DNA of 64,000 nucleotides from Duganella sp. BJB476 (GCF_003416895.1 NZ_QVIO01000001.1:806001-870000), one strand, 5' to 3'; shown: positions 51,191-60,384, numbered from the stretch's first letter. Translations and numbers: made by a program. The notes: generated by a model not told the origin, from the letters alone.

Positions 51191-52104
51191 CGCGCCAGCC
51201 ATTTTCGGATGCCGTCCAAGGTGCGGAAGTCGGCCACGGAGCGGGTGTTGATGTACGGGTGGCGGTTTTGCAGTATGCGCGATAGCGCGGCGCCGGGGCC
51301 GAGTTCCAATGCGTAGGTGATGCCGGCTTCGGCGGCGGCGTCCATGCAGGCGGCCCAGTGTATCGTTTCCGCCAACTGACGCGAGAGCTGGTCCACGGCC
51401 GGCGTTTTGCTGTTGACTGCCATCGCGCCGATGCCGGCCAGTACCGGTGCGCTCATCGGCTGGAATGCTGTTCGTTGCAGGGCTGCTGCGAAGGGCGCAA
51501 CCGCGGCCTGCATGTAGCGCGTGTGCGAGGCCACTTCCACCGGCAGGCGCGTGCTGCGGCCACCGGCTGCGTGCACCGCCCGCTCAAGCGCTTCGGCGCT
51601 GACGGCAGGGCCGCCGGCGATGCAGGCGTCGTCACCGTTCTCTATGCTCATGTGAAAAGCGTGTTCGGCCAGCAGGGCCGAGGTACGGGATAGCGCCAGG
51701 CCGGAAATCGACATCAGCGTTTGACCGGGCAGGGCACGGGCGCAGTCGTCCATCAGCTGCGCGCGTTCTGCTGCCAGCTGCACCGCCGTCTGCGGCGGGA
51801 GGGCGCCGGCGACGCCGTAGGCGGACAGCTCGCCGATGCTGTAGCCGGCCACCAGCGCTGGCTTTGGCGTGAACTCGCGTATCGCTTCCCACATAGACAG
51901 CGTGGCCGCGACGATCAATGGCTGGGCGTTGCGGTTTGCGTAGATGTCCGCGTTGTCGGCCAGCGCCAGGCCGGCCAGCAGTGCGCTGGCGGCTGCGTCG
52001 CCGGACGGACTGCTGCGGGGCAGGTCGAACATCGCGGCATGCTGGCCGCCTTGGCCGGGGCAGAGCAGCAGCAGGCGGGACAGTGTGCCGTAGGACGTCG
52101 TCAT
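51178..52104 (-). CDS. mdcH: Malonate decarboxylase malonyl transferase subunit MdcH
   Basis: A 308-residue FabD-type acyltransferase that primes the decarboxylase by moving malonyl from CoA to the ACP subunit. GQGGQHAAMF, the nucleophile Ser89 in AGYSIGELSAYGVAG and His194 in VASHTRYM are in place. Its ATG overlaps the mdcB stop (ATGA at 52101-52104), so the open frame upstream to 52230 is not used. Last gene of the mdc operon. Confidence 0.93.
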   Translation of the reverse strand: MTTSYGTLSRLLLLCPGQGGQHAAMFDLPRSSPSGDAAASALLAGLALADNADIYANRNAQPLIVAATLSMWEAIREFTPKPALVAGYSIGELSAYGVAGALPPQTAVQLAAERAQLMDDCARALPGQTLMSISGLALSRTSALLAEHAFHMSIENGDDACIAGGPAVSAEALERAVHAAGGRSTRLPVEVASHTRYMQAAVAPFAAALQRTAFQPMSAPVLAGIGAMAVNSKTPAVDQLSRQLAETIHWAACMDAAAEAGITYALELGPGAALSRILQNRHPYINTRSVADFRTLDGIRKWLARAAE

Positions 52105-53024
52105 TGTTCGTCTTGCTCCATCGCGGCGATGGCGTGTACCAGGCAGCTGGCCGCCAGCAAGTCCGCCGCGCCGCCTGGCGAGAGGCGCTGCTGCACGAAT
52201 GCCTGATGGCTGGCCAGAGCCTGCGCGCACCAGTCGGCGTTGGCCGTGCCGCCAAGATCGATGAAGTGCTGGGCGTGCGTGCGCACCGTTTGCGCGCCTT
52301 GAGGGCCGGCGCGGTGGTAGACGTTGCTGTCGCTGATGCGCGCCATCAGCGTGAACAAGGTGTCGATGCGTGCATGCGTCATGCTTGCGCCGCGCGCGCG
52401 TGAGGCCAGCAGCGCCGGCACGCCGATTTCAAACACAGATGGCAGCCCGAGTGCGCCTTCCTCCCGCGCGCCGCTGACCGCATATCGCGCCGCGACGCGC
52501 AGGCCGTTGCTGAGGTCCGACGGCGCTGCGACCGCAGCGGCATGCATGGCCAGCTCCTCGCCCCAGCGTATCAGCATGGCGGCGCGCAGCGCGGCCGGCG
52601 TCATAGGCGTGCCTTGCGCGCGCGCGCGGCCGGCGGTGGCGCACAGCAGGCCGAGGCTGAAGATCGCGCCTCGATGCGTATTGATCCCGCGCGTCGCCTT
52701 CAGCATCGCTGCTTCGGCTTCGATGCCCAGCTGTTTCAGCCGCGCGAACGGCGCGTCGTTCAATCCTGCCAGGCAGATTTTCTTGAAGTAGTGGCGCAGC
52801 GAGAACAGGCTGCGCATGAAGGTTTGCGCATCCATATCTTCATGACTGCCGGGATCCACCAGCGACACCAGTCCCGGCTTGGGATACAGGCAAAGCTCCG
52901 CGTGCAGGCTGCGAGCCGCCAGCCGCGCCACGTCGCCCGCAAAGCTGTGCTGCGCCGTGCGGCTTAGCCTCGGCTTCATCATCGCTTGCATCCGCAGGCG
53001 CGCAGGGGCGAGGGCGGTGCGCAT
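52101..53024 (-). CDS. mdcB: Triphosphoribosyl-dephospho-CoA synthase MdcB
   Basis: A 307-residue CitG-type enzyme that makes the precursor of the decarboxylase prosthetic group from dephospho-CoA and ATP. LYPKPGLVSLVDPGSHEDMD, ATRGINTHRGAIFSLGLL and FEIGVPALLA are family motifs. The start overlaps the mdcG stop by one base (TGATG). MdcG then attaches the product to MdcC. Confidence 0.93.
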   Translation of the reverse strand: MRTALAPARLRMQAMMKPRLSRTAQHSFAGDVARLAARSLHAELCLYPKPGLVSLVDPGSHEDMDAQTFMRSLFSLRHYFKKICLAGLNDAPFARLKQLGIEAEAAMLKATRGINTHRGAIFSLGLLCATAGRARAQGTPMTPAALRAAMLIRWGEELAMHAAAVAAPSDLSNGLRVAARYAVSGAREEGALGLPSVFEIGVPALLASRARGASMTHARIDTLFTLMARISDSNVYHRAGPQGAQTVRTHAQHFIDLGGTANADWCAQALASHQAFVQQRLSPGGAADLLAASCLVHAIAAMEQDEQ

Positions 53025-53704
53025 CAATGAGGCTCCAAGGTCGCCAGCAGGGACGCGGTGTCGGCCAACCGCACCGCGTGCAGCTCCTTGACGATCACCC
53101 GGGCCGGATTTTCCATCGCCATGCGCCACTCCTTCCACGATATCGCCTGGCCGCCGGGGAATACGATCTCGCCATCAAGCGGCACATGCGCCGCATGGCG
53201 CGACAGCAGCGCCACGCCGTCATGCAGCTCCTCGCGGCTGCGAGGGTGGAACAGAATGTCGATATCCGAGGCGGGCGTCAGGTACAGCAAGCCAGTCAGC
53301 GCCTGCATCGCCATCGAACCGTAGATGCGCAGGTGCAGATGCTCCGTCTCGCGCTCCAGCGTCGCCAGCGCCTCGCGCCACGGCCCGGCGCAGCGCAGCG
53401 CCGACCGCAGTTCCACCGCCGGCGATGTCCTGCTGATCTCCAGCGTCTGCGCGCGCAAGGAAATGCGCACCTTCTCGCCGGTGTCTTCGTCCGGCGGCAG
53501 CGGCAGGCCGAGGCAAACTTCGTCCGGCTGCGCGCCGATATCGAAGCGTCGCACTACGGCCGGCCAATCCTGCCCTTGCCAGAGTGTGAGCGCGGCCTTG
53601 TGCTGCGGCTGCGCAGCGCGCAGTACCGCCTGCCAGCCCGGTTCCGTAAGCCAGGCCAGCATATGCCGCTCCAGACCGCGCGCGGCGGGCTCTGGTTGCA
53701 TCAT
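53024..53704 (-). CDS. mdcG: Phosphoribosyl-dephospho-CoA transferase MdcG
   Basis: A 226-residue nucleotidyltransferase that attaches the 2'-phosphoribosyl-dephospho-CoA group to the acyl carrier subunit MdcC. The active site is visible in RIYGSMAMQALTGL and PASDIDILFHP, with the two Asp of the nucleotidyltransferase fold. Two ATG codons lie in tandem at 53704 and 53701; GGAG before them is better spaced for 53701. An in-frame start at 53737 would overlap mdcE by 23 bases. Confidence 0.9.
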   Translation of the reverse strand: MMQPEPAARGLERHMLAWLTEPGWQAVLRAAQPQHKAALTLWQGQDWPAVVRRFDIGAQPDEVCLGLPLPPDEDTGEKVRISLRAQTLEISRTSPAVELRSALRCAGPWREALATLERETEHLHLRIYGSMAMQALTGLLYLTPASDIDILFHPRSREELHDGVALLSRHAAHVPLDGEIVFPGGQAISWKEWRMAMENPARVIVKELHAVRLADTASLLATLEPH

Positions 53705-53714
53705 CTGCTCCGAT

Positions 53715-54431
53715 TCAGGCAACGTGTACATGACCATCAGTCATCACGGCATCGATCACCGGTTGCGTCCAGCGGCGTCCACCGCGCTGGAGTGCCAATG
53801 CGCTGCGCTGGTCACCGGTGGTCGGCTCCGCGAGCGCGGCGCGCAGATGCGCCGCCAGGTCGCCTTCCCAGATCGCTTCCAGCCCGCCCATGCGCAGATA
53901 GTTCTCCGGCCCCGGCGCGAACACTGGATTGCTCTGCGCAAGCTCGGTCAGGCGTTCTTCCGGCACTTTGGTGATGCGCGCCATCGCCGGCAAACCCATG
54001 ACGCGGATAGTCGCATCGGGCAGGGCATAGCAGGCGTCGGCCATCAAGCCGCTGGTGATGAAACCGCCCGACAGCGCCTGGTCGTACACCAGGCCGATAA
54101 TCTTGTGCCCCTTGCGGCGCGCCAGGTCCACGCATTTCCCGAGATGCGCCATGTAGCTGTTGATGCCCAACATCTCGTCGCGATGGCGCAGGCGCTGGCC
54201 CTGCGTATCGACCAGCATCAGTATCGGCATGCCGGGAAATTCACGCACCGTGCGCAGGATGGCCTTGGCCTGCGCCAGTGCGATCTCCACGCCGATTGGC
54301 GTGTGGCCGGTGGTGCCGATCACCGCCACCGCTTGCCCGTCCACCTGCGCGCTGCCGCACAGGAAGTCGTTCTGCTCGACGATGGCATGCCCTTGCGGGA
54401 ACAGCGTGTCCGCCAGTTTTTTCCAGTTCAC
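53715..54431 (-). CDS. mdcE: Malonate decarboxylase gamma subunit MdcE
   Basis: A 238-residue carboxyltransferase-fold subunit that works with MdcD to release CO2 from malonyl-S-ACP. GTTGHTPIGVEIALAQAKAIL, LMLVDTQGQRLRHRDEMLG and LVYDQALSGGFITSGLMAD are characteristic. It starts with GTG one base after the mdcD stop, with GGGAG inside mdcD as ribosome site. Confidence 0.93.
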   Translation of the reverse strand: MNWKKLADTLFPQGHAIVEQNDFLCGSAQVDGQAVAVIGTTGHTPIGVEIALAQAKAILRTVREFPGMPILMLVDTQGQRLRHRDEMLGINSYMAHLGKCVDLARRKGHKIIGLVYDQALSGGFITSGLMADACYALPDATIRVMGLPAMARITKVPEERLTELAQSNPVFAPGPENYLRMGGLEAIWEGDLAAHLRAALAEPTTGDQRSALALQRGGRRWTQPVIDAVMTDGHVHVA

Positions 54432-54432
54432 C

Positions 54433-55335
54433 TTAGGCTCCCATGCGGCGCTTGTCGGCCGCCGCGATAAAACTGTCTACATCCAGCATCGGAATATTGG
54501 CCGCATCCGGGATCTGCATCGCAGCCCAGATATCGACCGGATCGGTGAGGGCGCCGAAGCGGGCGATGCGCTCGTCCAGCATCTGCTGCTCGGCTTCCAG
54601 CGCTTCCAGCGTCAACTCCACTTGCGTGCCGGCCAGCGCGGCCAACGCGTCGCGCGCGGCTGCGCGGAAGGCGGCGATATCGTCGGCCACGATGCGTTGG
54701 CAATCGCCCATCAGATAGCGGTGCTTGCCGCCGCTGGTGCGCCACACCAGCGCGCGGTCGCGCGAATCGAATTCCTCGACGCCGCTGGCGGTCTCGATCA
54801 CTTCCGGACCGGACATCGCCAGCCGGCCTTCCTCCGACATCACCACCACATTGGCGCAGCGCGAGACGATGCCCATGCCGCCAAAGGCGCCGTTCGAACC
54901 GCCCACCAGCACGACCACGGGGATGCCGGCGGCGCGCGTATCGAGCAATGCGCGCATCACTTCCGATACCGCGATCAGGCCGGCGTTGGCTTCGTGCAGG
55001 CGCACGCCGCCCGATTCCACCAGCAGCAGCACCGCCGTGACCTGGTCGCGCACCGCGCGCCGCAGCAGGCCGACCAGTTTGGCGCCGTGCACCTCGCCGA
55101 CCGCACCGCCCATGAATCCACCTTCCTGCGCGGCCGTGTAGACGGTCACGCCGCCCAGCTTCGCGCGGCCTACCGCGACACCGTCGTCAAACGCCACCGG
55201 CGCGTTCAACTGGCCCAGGTGGGGGCTGACGATGCGCTCCGACGGCGGCAGGAATTCCTCAAAGCTGCCCGGGTCGAACAGCTGCTGCAACCGTTCTCGC
55301 GCGTTAGCTTCCTGATAGCTGGATGCTCGGCTCAT
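54433..55335 (-). CDS. mdcD: Malonate decarboxylase beta subunit MdcD
   Basis: A 300-residue subunit with crotonase/carboxyltransferase fold. ARERLQQLFDPGSFEEFLP at the start, GGFMGGAVGEVHGAKLVGLL and VVLVGGSNGAFGGMGI in the core, and RLAMSGPEVIE are typical. Overlaps mdcC by one base. Lack of MadB-like membrane decarboxylase or biotin subunits marks this as the soluble, biotin-independent enzyme. Confidence 0.94.
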   Translation of the reverse strand: MSRASSYQEANARERLQQLFDPGSFEEFLPPSERIVSPHLGQLNAPVAFDDGVAVGRAKLGGVTVYTAAQEGGFMGGAVGEVHGAKLVGLLRRAVRDQVTAVLLLVESGGVRLHEANAGLIAVSEVMRALLDTRAAGIPVVVLVGGSNGAFGGMGIVSRCANVVVMSEEGRLAMSGPEVIETASGVEEFDSRDRALVWRTSGGKHRYLMGDCQRIVADDIAAFRAAARDALAALAGTQVELTLEALEAEQQMLDERIARFGALTDPVDIWAAMQIPDAANIPMLDVDSFIAAADKRRMGA

Positions 55336-55646
55336 CAGGATACTCCCAGCATGGTCTGCACTGCTTGGTCCATGCGCAGGCTGACGACGGCGGGTGTGGC
55401 GCCCATGTCGTTGATCGAGATGCGGGTGTCGGCCAGCAGCCAGCGCTGGTGGAAGTCGCGCATCACCGCCCCCCAGATCGGCCCGAAGCCGACGGCGGCG
55501 GTGGTGATCTCAATGGTGCAGGCGCCGGCCAGGTCGGCCGGTTCGATCAGCACTTCCAGGTTGCCGGAGCCGACCACGCCCACCACGTGCGGCGTCGCTT
55601 TCAAGCGCTGTGTGCCTTGTTCAAATCGGTAGTTCAGTGTTTCCAT
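55335..55646 (-). CDS. mdcC: Malonate decarboxylase acyl carrier protein MdcC
   Basis: A 103-residue delta subunit. Ser27 in VVGSGNLEVLIEP is the expected attachment site of the phosphoribosyl-dephospho-CoA arm; GFGPIWGAVMRDF is also conserved. The genuine start is ATG 55646; the frame is open to 56009 only as a shadow of mdcA. Ribosome site AAGGAGCC, 11 bases after the mdcA stop. Confidence 0.93.
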   Translation of the reverse strand: METLNYRFEQGTQRLKATPHVVGVVGSGNLEVLIEPADLAGACTIEITTAAVGFGPIWGAVMRDFHQRWLLADTRISINDMGATPAVVSLRMDQAVQTMLGVS

Positions 55647-55657
55647 TGTCAGGCTCC

Positions 55658-57310
55658 TTACCAGTTGCGGAAACGCTTGGGCGGCTGGTACAAGCCACCC
55701 GATGCGCGCACCAGGTCTTTCATATTGCGGGCGGCCAGCAGGTCGCGCGTGGCCATGCGCTTGTCGATGCCGAGATCTTCCGCGCGTTGGATGATACCGC
55801 GATCGCGCAGGTTTTCCACCATCCGCTTGTCCCGCGCCAGGCCGACCGGCGTGTAGCCCGCCACGCCGCGTATCGCCTGCTCGCGTTCCTCGTCGGTGCG
55901 GCACATCAGCAGGTTGGCGATGCCTTCCTCGGTCAGGACGTGGCTGACGTCGTCGCCATAGATCATCACTGGCGGGATCGCCATCTTGGCTTGCGCCATC
56001 AGCTCCCATGCGTCGAGCTTCTCGACGAAGGCTGGCTGCATATGTTCACGGAAGGTCTCCACCATCTGCACCACCAGTTTCTGGCCGCGCGGGATGGTGT
56101 TGCGGCCTTCGCGCGCCTGCTGGCCCGCCTTCAGCCATGCCGGGCTGGCGTGGCGCCGTCCGCGCGCGTCGGCGCCCATGTTGGAGGCGCCGCCGAAGCC
56201 GGAAATGCGGCCGGCGGTGGCGGTCGACGAATTTCCCTGCAAGTCGATCTGCAGCGTCGAGCCGATGAACATGTCGCAGGCGTAGTGGCCGGCGGCCTGG
56301 CACAGGGCGCGATTGCTGCGCATGGTGCCGTCCGGGCCGACGGCGAAGACGTCCGGCCGCGCATGGATGTAGTCCTCCATGCCCAGCTCCGAGCCGAAGG
56401 AGTGCACCGACTGCACGAAGCCGGCTTCGATCGCCGGGATCAGCGCCGGATGCGGATTGAGCGCCCAATGCTTGCCGATCTTGCCGCGCAAGCCCAACGA
56501 CTCGGCGTAGGTCGGCAGCAGCAGCTCGATGGCGGCGGTGTCGAAGCCGATGCCGTGGTTCAGGCGCTGCACGCCATACTCGGCGTAGATGCCTTTGATC
56601 GCCATCATCGCCATCAGCACCTGGATCTCGGAGATCTGTGCCGGATCGCGCGTGAACAGCGGCTCGATGTAATAGGGGCGCGGCGACTGCACGACGAAAT
56701 CGACCCAGTCGCCCGGTATGTCCACGCGCGGCACGGTGTCGACGATGCGGTTGACCTGCACGATGACGATGCCTTGCTTGAACGCCGTCGCTTCGACGAT
56801 GGCCGGCGTGTCCTCGGTGTTCGGGCCGGTGTACAGGTTGCCGTGGCGGTCCGCCGCTTCTGCCGCGACCAGGCAGACACGCGGCGGCAGGTCGATGAAG
56901 TAGCGGCTGAACAGCTCCAGATAGGTGTGGATCGCTCCGATATTGAGCTTGCCGGCGGAAGCCAGCCGCGCCACGCGCACCGCCTGCGGGCCGGAGAACG
57001 AGAAGTCCAGCTTCGAGGCGACGCCGCGCTCGAACACGTCCAGATGCTCCGGCAGCGCCAGCACCGATTGCAGCATGTGCAGGTTGTTGATGCGCTCCGG
57101 GTTCAGGTTGGCCAGCGCGTGGCCGAGGAAGTCGGCCTGCTTCTGGTTGTTCCCTTCGAGGCAGACGCGGTCGCCGCACTCCAGCACCGTGTGCAGCAGG
57201 TCGGCGATGCGGGCGGACGGCAGGGTTTTGCCGTCCAGTTCATTGCCCAATGCGGTGCGCGTCCGCTGCAGGCGCGCATCGCGGTTGTCCCGAAGGGTAT
57301 TCCAGTTCAT
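55658..57310 (-). CDS. mdcA: Malonate decarboxylase alpha subunit MdcA
   Basis: A 550-residue acetyl-S-ACP:malonate ACP transferase, which exchanges acetate for malonate on the carrier protein in each turnover. RMVENLRDRGIIQRAEDLGI, GFGGASNMGADARGRRHASP, GDWVDFVVQSPRPYYIEPLF and ALCQAAGHYACDMFIGS are typical of the alpha subunit, which is of family I CoA-transferase type. It abuts the dctM stop with no gap, so TRAP transporter and enzyme form one operon. Confidence 0.95.
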   Translation of the reverse strand: MNWNTLRDNRDARLQRTRTALGNELDGKTLPSARIADLLHTVLECGDRVCLEGNNQKQADFLGHALANLNPERINNLHMLQSVLALPEHLDVFERGVASKLDFSFSGPQAVRVARLASAGKLNIGAIHTYLELFSRYFIDLPPRVCLVAAEAADRHGNLYTGPNTEDTPAIVEATAFKQGIVIVQVNRIVDTVPRVDIPGDWVDFVVQSPRPYYIEPLFTRDPAQISEIQVLMAMMAIKGIYAEYGVQRLNHGIGFDTAAIELLLPTYAESLGLRGKIGKHWALNPHPALIPAIEAGFVQSVHSFGSELGMEDYIHARPDVFAVGPDGTMRSNRALCQAAGHYACDMFIGSTLQIDLQGNSSTATAGRISGFGGASNMGADARGRRHASPAWLKAGQQAREGRNTIPRGQKLVVQMVETFREHMQPAFVEKLDAWELMAQAKMAIPPVMIYGDDVSHVLTEEGIANLLMCRTDEEREQAIRGVAGYTPVGLARDKRMVENLRDRGIIQRAEDLGIDKRMATRDLLAARNMKDLVRASGGLYQPPKRFRNW

Positions 57311-58660
57311 TTACTTTGCTCCCATGATCATGTCCGGCAGGCCGGTGGAAATAGACGGGAAGACGCACAACAGCAGCACCGCCACGAACATCAGGATCAG
57401 GAACGGGAACACGCCCCACACCACATCCTTGAGCGGGATGTCGGGCGCGATGTTCTTGATGACGAAGATGTTCAGGCCCACCGGCGGGTGGATCAGGCCC
57501 ATCTCCATCACCACCGTCATGACGATGCCGAACCAGATCAGGTCAAAGCCGGCGGCTTTCAGCGGCGGCAGGATGATGGGCGCGGTCATCAGGATAATCG
57601 ATACCGGCGGCAGGAAGAAGCCGAACACGATCACCATCAGCAGGATCACCGCCAGCAGCAGCCATTTCGACAGGTGCAGGCTGACCACCCACGCGGCGGC
57701 GGACTGGCTGATGTGCAAGTAGCTCATCACGTAAGAATAGAACAGCGACATACCGATGATCAGCAACAGCATCGTCGATTCCTTGATCGATGAGCTGAGG
57801 ATGGGCGACAGATCCTTCGGACGCCACACGCCGTAGATCACGGCCAGCAGCACCAGCGCCAGCAGCGCGCCCAGGCCCGCCGTTTCGGACGGCGTGGCGA
57901 AACCGCCGTACAGCGCGACCATCACGCCGATCAGCAGGATGATGAAGGGCAGTACGCGCGGCAGCATTTCCACCTTTTGCGCCAGCGTGAAGTGCTCGTC
58001 TTCCAGGTAGGCCGACTTGGCGCCGCCTTGTTCATAGATGACCAGCGCGGCCTTGTATTCCTTGTGCGCGCGGTAGACGGCGTAGCCGGCAAACAGCAGC
58101 ACCAGCAGCACGCCGGGGCCGATCCCGGCCAGGAACAGACGGCCCAGCGACTGCTCGGCGGCGACCGCGTACAGGATCATGGTGATCGACGGCGGCAGCA
58201 AAATGCCCAGCGTGCCGCCGGCGGCGATGATGCCGGCCGCGAAACCGGGCGAGTAGCCGCGACGGCGCATCTCGGGAATACCTGCCGAACCGATGGCCGA
58301 GCAGGTGGCGGGCGACGAACCGGCCATCGCCGCGAACAGCGCGCAGGCGAAGACGTTGGCGATACCCAGGCCGCCTGGGATCTTGTGCATCCATGTGTGT
58401 ATCGCTGAATACAGGTCCTTGCCGGCCGGGGATTTGCCGATGGCCGCGCCCTTCAGGATGAACAGGGGGATGGACAGCAGCGTGATCGACGCCATTTCCT
58501 CGTACACGTTCTGGGTGATCGTGTCGAGCGAGGAGGCCGGCATGCAGAAGTACATGAAGCCTGTGGCCACCACGCCCAACGCGAAGGCGATCGGCATGCC
58601 GGAGAACATCACCACCAGGGTAACGGCGCCGTACAAGGCGCCAAGAGTCAGGTCGCTCAT
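57311..58660 (-). CDS. dctM: TRAP transporter large permease DctM type
   Basis: A 449-residue protein with about twelve membrane segments that moves the solute with sodium. SGMPIAFALGVVATGFMYF, MAGSSPATCSAIGSAGIPEMRRRGYSPGFAAGIIAAGGTLG and PPSITMILYAVAAEQS are DctM signatures; GLIHPPVGLNIFVIKNIA near the end is likewise. Overlaps dctQ by 4 bases. The direct fusion to mdc genes makes malonate the expected substrate, as in rhizobial MatPQM. Confidence 0.93.
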   Translation of the reverse strand: MSDLTLGALYGAVTLVVMFSGMPIAFALGVVATGFMYFCMPASSLDTITQNVYEEMASITLLSIPLFILKGAAIGKSPAGKDLYSAIHTWMHKIPGGLGIANVFACALFAAMAGSSPATCSAIGSAGIPEMRRRGYSPGFAAGIIAAGGTLGILLPPSITMILYAVAAEQSLGRLFLAGIGPGVLLVLLFAGYAVYRAHKEYKAALVIYEQGGAKSAYLEDEHFTLAQKVEMLPRVLPFIILLIGVMVALYGGFATPSETAGLGALLALVLLAVIYGVWRPKDLSPILSSSIKESTMLLLIIGMSLFYSYVMSYLHISQSAAAWVVSLHLSKWLLLAVILLMVIVFGFFLPPVSIILMTAPIILPPLKAAGFDLIWFGIVMTVVMEMGLIHPPVGLNIFVIKNIAPDIPLKDVVWGVFPFLILMFVAVLLLCVFPSISTGLPDMIMGAK

Positions 58661-59226
58661 GCCGCGCGCTCCGTTTTGTTACTAGGTTTGTCAGTGAGGC
58701 GCGCCAGCGTTTGCAGCACGATTTGCAGCGTGAGGATGCTCATCCCGGCGGCCATCATGGCGTAGGGTATCCACAGCGGCGGCGCGAAGGTGGAGGAGGT
58801 GGTCTGGCCATCGACCCAGGCTTCGTGGAACAGGGTCCACGATTTCCACGAGAAGAAGGCGCAGAACAGCGCCGACACCAGGTCCACCATGAACAGCCGC
58901 GCCGCATTCACGCGCGGCGGCAGCAGCGATGCCAGCGCCTCGATGCCGATATGGCCGCGATGCGATTGCACGTAGGCGGTGCAGAAGAAGGTCACGCCGA
59001 CCAGCATGAACACCGACGCTTCATCCTGCCAGTCGGTAGGTGCATGGAAGAAGTAGCGCGACACCACCGAGTAGGTGAGCACGAACGCCGTCAGCACCAG
59101 CGCCACCATGGACACCATCATCAGCGCGTGATTGAGTTTGCCCAGCAGTGCGGTCGCCATCGCGACGATGGCGTTGTCCGGCGGCGCCGCGGCGCGCGGC
59201 GGCTCCAGCTCTATGCCGTGGCTCAT
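58657..59226 (-). CDS. dctQ: TRAP transporter small permease DctQ type
   Basis: A 189-residue protein with four membrane segments and the DctQ motif DWQDEASVFMLVGVTFFCTAYVQSHRGHIGIE. Overlaps dctP and dctM by 4 bases each. Accessory to the large permease and needed for coupling to the binding protein. Confidence 0.9.
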   Translation of the reverse strand: MSHGIELEPPRAAAPPDNAIVAMATALLGKLNHALMMVSMVALVLTAFVLTYSVVSRYFFHAPTDWQDEASVFMLVGVTFFCTAYVQSHRGHIGIEALASLLPPRVNAARLFMVDLVSALFCAFFSWKSWTLFHEAWVDGQTTSSTFAPPLWIPYAMMAAGMSILTLQIVLQTLARLTDKPSNKTERAA

Positions 59227-60239
59227 AGCGTTTTCTCTGCCAGTTTCAGCAGCTTGGCGCAGTTTTCATTGCGTTCGCCGTAGTCCTTCCATGCGGTGGT
59301 GCGGGCGATGGCCTGCCATTTTTTCAGCGCGGCCGGATTCAGGTCCACCACCTTGGCCTTGGCTTTGGCGTAGACGTCGGCCACTGCCTGGTCGTCGGCC
59401 TTGGCGGAACTCAGCGCAAAGGTCTCCATCTCGGCGCCGACGGCCATGATGGTGGCCTGCTGTTCTTTCGTCAGGCGGTCGAAGATGGCCTTGGACATCA
59501 TCAGCGGCTCGAACATGAACCAGTAGGCGCCCGCGCGGCCGGTGGTCAGCGCCTTCGACACTTCCTCCAGGCGGAACGAGATCAGCGAGGTCGAAGAGGT
59601 CAGCGCCGCTTCCATCGCGCCGGTCTGCATGGCGGCGTAGATTTCGTTGGACGGCAGCGACACCACGGCGGCGCCAGCGGCCTTGAGGATCAGGTCCATC
59701 TCGCGCGAGCCGCCGCGTATCTTCATGCCCTTGGCATCGTCCGGATCGATCACCGGTTTGGTGCGCGAGGCCACGCCGCCGGCCTGCCAGATCCAGCTAA
59801 TCAGCACGATGCCCTTTTCGTTCAGGATGCGGCTCAATTCCTTGCCCACTTCGGCGTTCTTCCAGCCGTAGGCCTGCTCGTAGGAGGTCACCAGGCCGGG
59901 CATCAGGCCGATGTTCACTTCCGGGACTTCGCCGCCCGCATACGACAGCGGCACCAGCGACATGTCCAGCGCGCCCTTGCGCATGGCCGAGAACTGGGCG
60001 TTGGTCTTCATCAGCGAGGAACCCGGATAGATCTCGAATTTGAGGCTGCCCTTGCTGCGCTTTTCCACCTCGGCCGCGAACATGCGGGTCAGGCGGTCGC
60101 GGAAGTCGCCCTCGGTGACCGTCCCTCCGGGGAATTGGTGCGAAATCTTGAGGGTGGTGTTCTGCGCCCATGCCGGTTGCAGCAACAGCGGGCTGGCGGC
60201 CAGGGCGGCCAGTACGGACCTGCGGGTGATTACGCTCAT
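59223..60239 (-). CDS. dctP: TRAP transporter substrate-binding protein DctP type
   Basis: A 338-residue periplasmic receptor, signal SVITRRSVLAALAASPLLLQPAWAQ with a twin-arginine-like start (TRR). LKISHQFPGGTVTEGDFRD, KIRGGSREMDLILKAAGAAVVSLPSNEIYAAMQTGAMEA contains the Arg that salt-bridges the carboxylate of the ligand. ATG 60239 after TTGGAGGAATC is chosen over 60260. First gene of the malonate operon, with a strong divergent promoter region upstream. Confidence 0.94.
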   Translation of the reverse strand: MSVITRRSVLAALAASPLLLQPAWAQNTTLKISHQFPGGTVTEGDFRDRLTRMFAAEVEKRSKGSLKFEIYPGSSLMKTNAQFSAMRKGALDMSLVPLSYAGGEVPEVNIGLMPGLVTSYEQAYGWKNAEVGKELSRILNEKGIVLISWIWQAGGVASRTKPVIDPDDAKGMKIRGGSREMDLILKAAGAAVVSLPSNEIYAAMQTGAMEAALTSSTSLISFRLEEVSKALTTGRAGAYWFMFEPLMMSKAIFDRLTKEQQATIMAVGAEMETFALSSAKADDQAVADVYAKAKAKVVDLNPAALKKWQAIARTTAWKDYGERNENCAKLLKLAEKTL

Positions 60240-60280
60240 GATTCCTCCAAGGTGGGTCAAATATGCAACGTTCTTTTTTG

Positions 60281-60288
60281 TGTATACA
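60281..60288. promoter_or_regulatory. Candidate MdcY-type operator at the malonate operon promoter
   Basis: TGTATACA, a perfect 8-base palindrome in the context GTGTATACAA. It lies immediately downstream of the malonate operon -10 box, at its start site. A TTGTATACAA-type palindrome is the site recalled for the GntR repressor MdcY of Acinetobacter. Confidence 0.55.
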
Positions 60289-60316
60289 AGAATATCTCGT
60301 TGGAATACATTGTCAA
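60289..60316 (-). promoter_or_regulatory. Predicted sigma70 promoter of the dctPQM-mdc operon
   Basis: On the minus strand TTGACA (60316-60311) and TATTCT (60294-60289), spaced by 16 bases. The -35 is a perfect consensus. It shares bases with the -35 of the divergent GntR gene promoter. Confidence 0.6.
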
Positions 60317-60337
60317 GCTAAATTCACTGCTTATAAT
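60310..60337 (+). promoter_or_regulatory. Predicted sigma70 promoter of the GntR gene
   Basis: TTGTCA at 60310-60315 and a perfect TATAAT at 60332-60337, spaced 16. Transcription would start near 60344 within the second operator-like site. Its -35 box overlaps that of the malonate operon, so the two promoters compete for polymerase. Confidence 0.65.
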
Positions 60338-60342
60338 GAAGC

Positions 60343-60354
60343 TTGTTATACACG
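60343..60354. promoter_or_regulatory. Second operator-like site at the GntR gene start of transcription
   Basis: TTGTTATACACG resembles the site at 60281-60288 (TGTATACA) with one inserted base. It sits at the predicted start of the GntR transcript, mirroring the position of the first site at the malonate promoter. Confidence 0.4.
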
Positions 60355-60384
60355 AGCTGTAAACCACAAGGCCGCAAAAACACC

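Noticed and set aside
55610..57793. 727-codon plus-strand open frame opposite mdcA
   Set aside because: Low-complexity His/Asp/Arg/Gln-rich translation, fully antisense to mdcA and dctM; no signal, domain or ribosome site.
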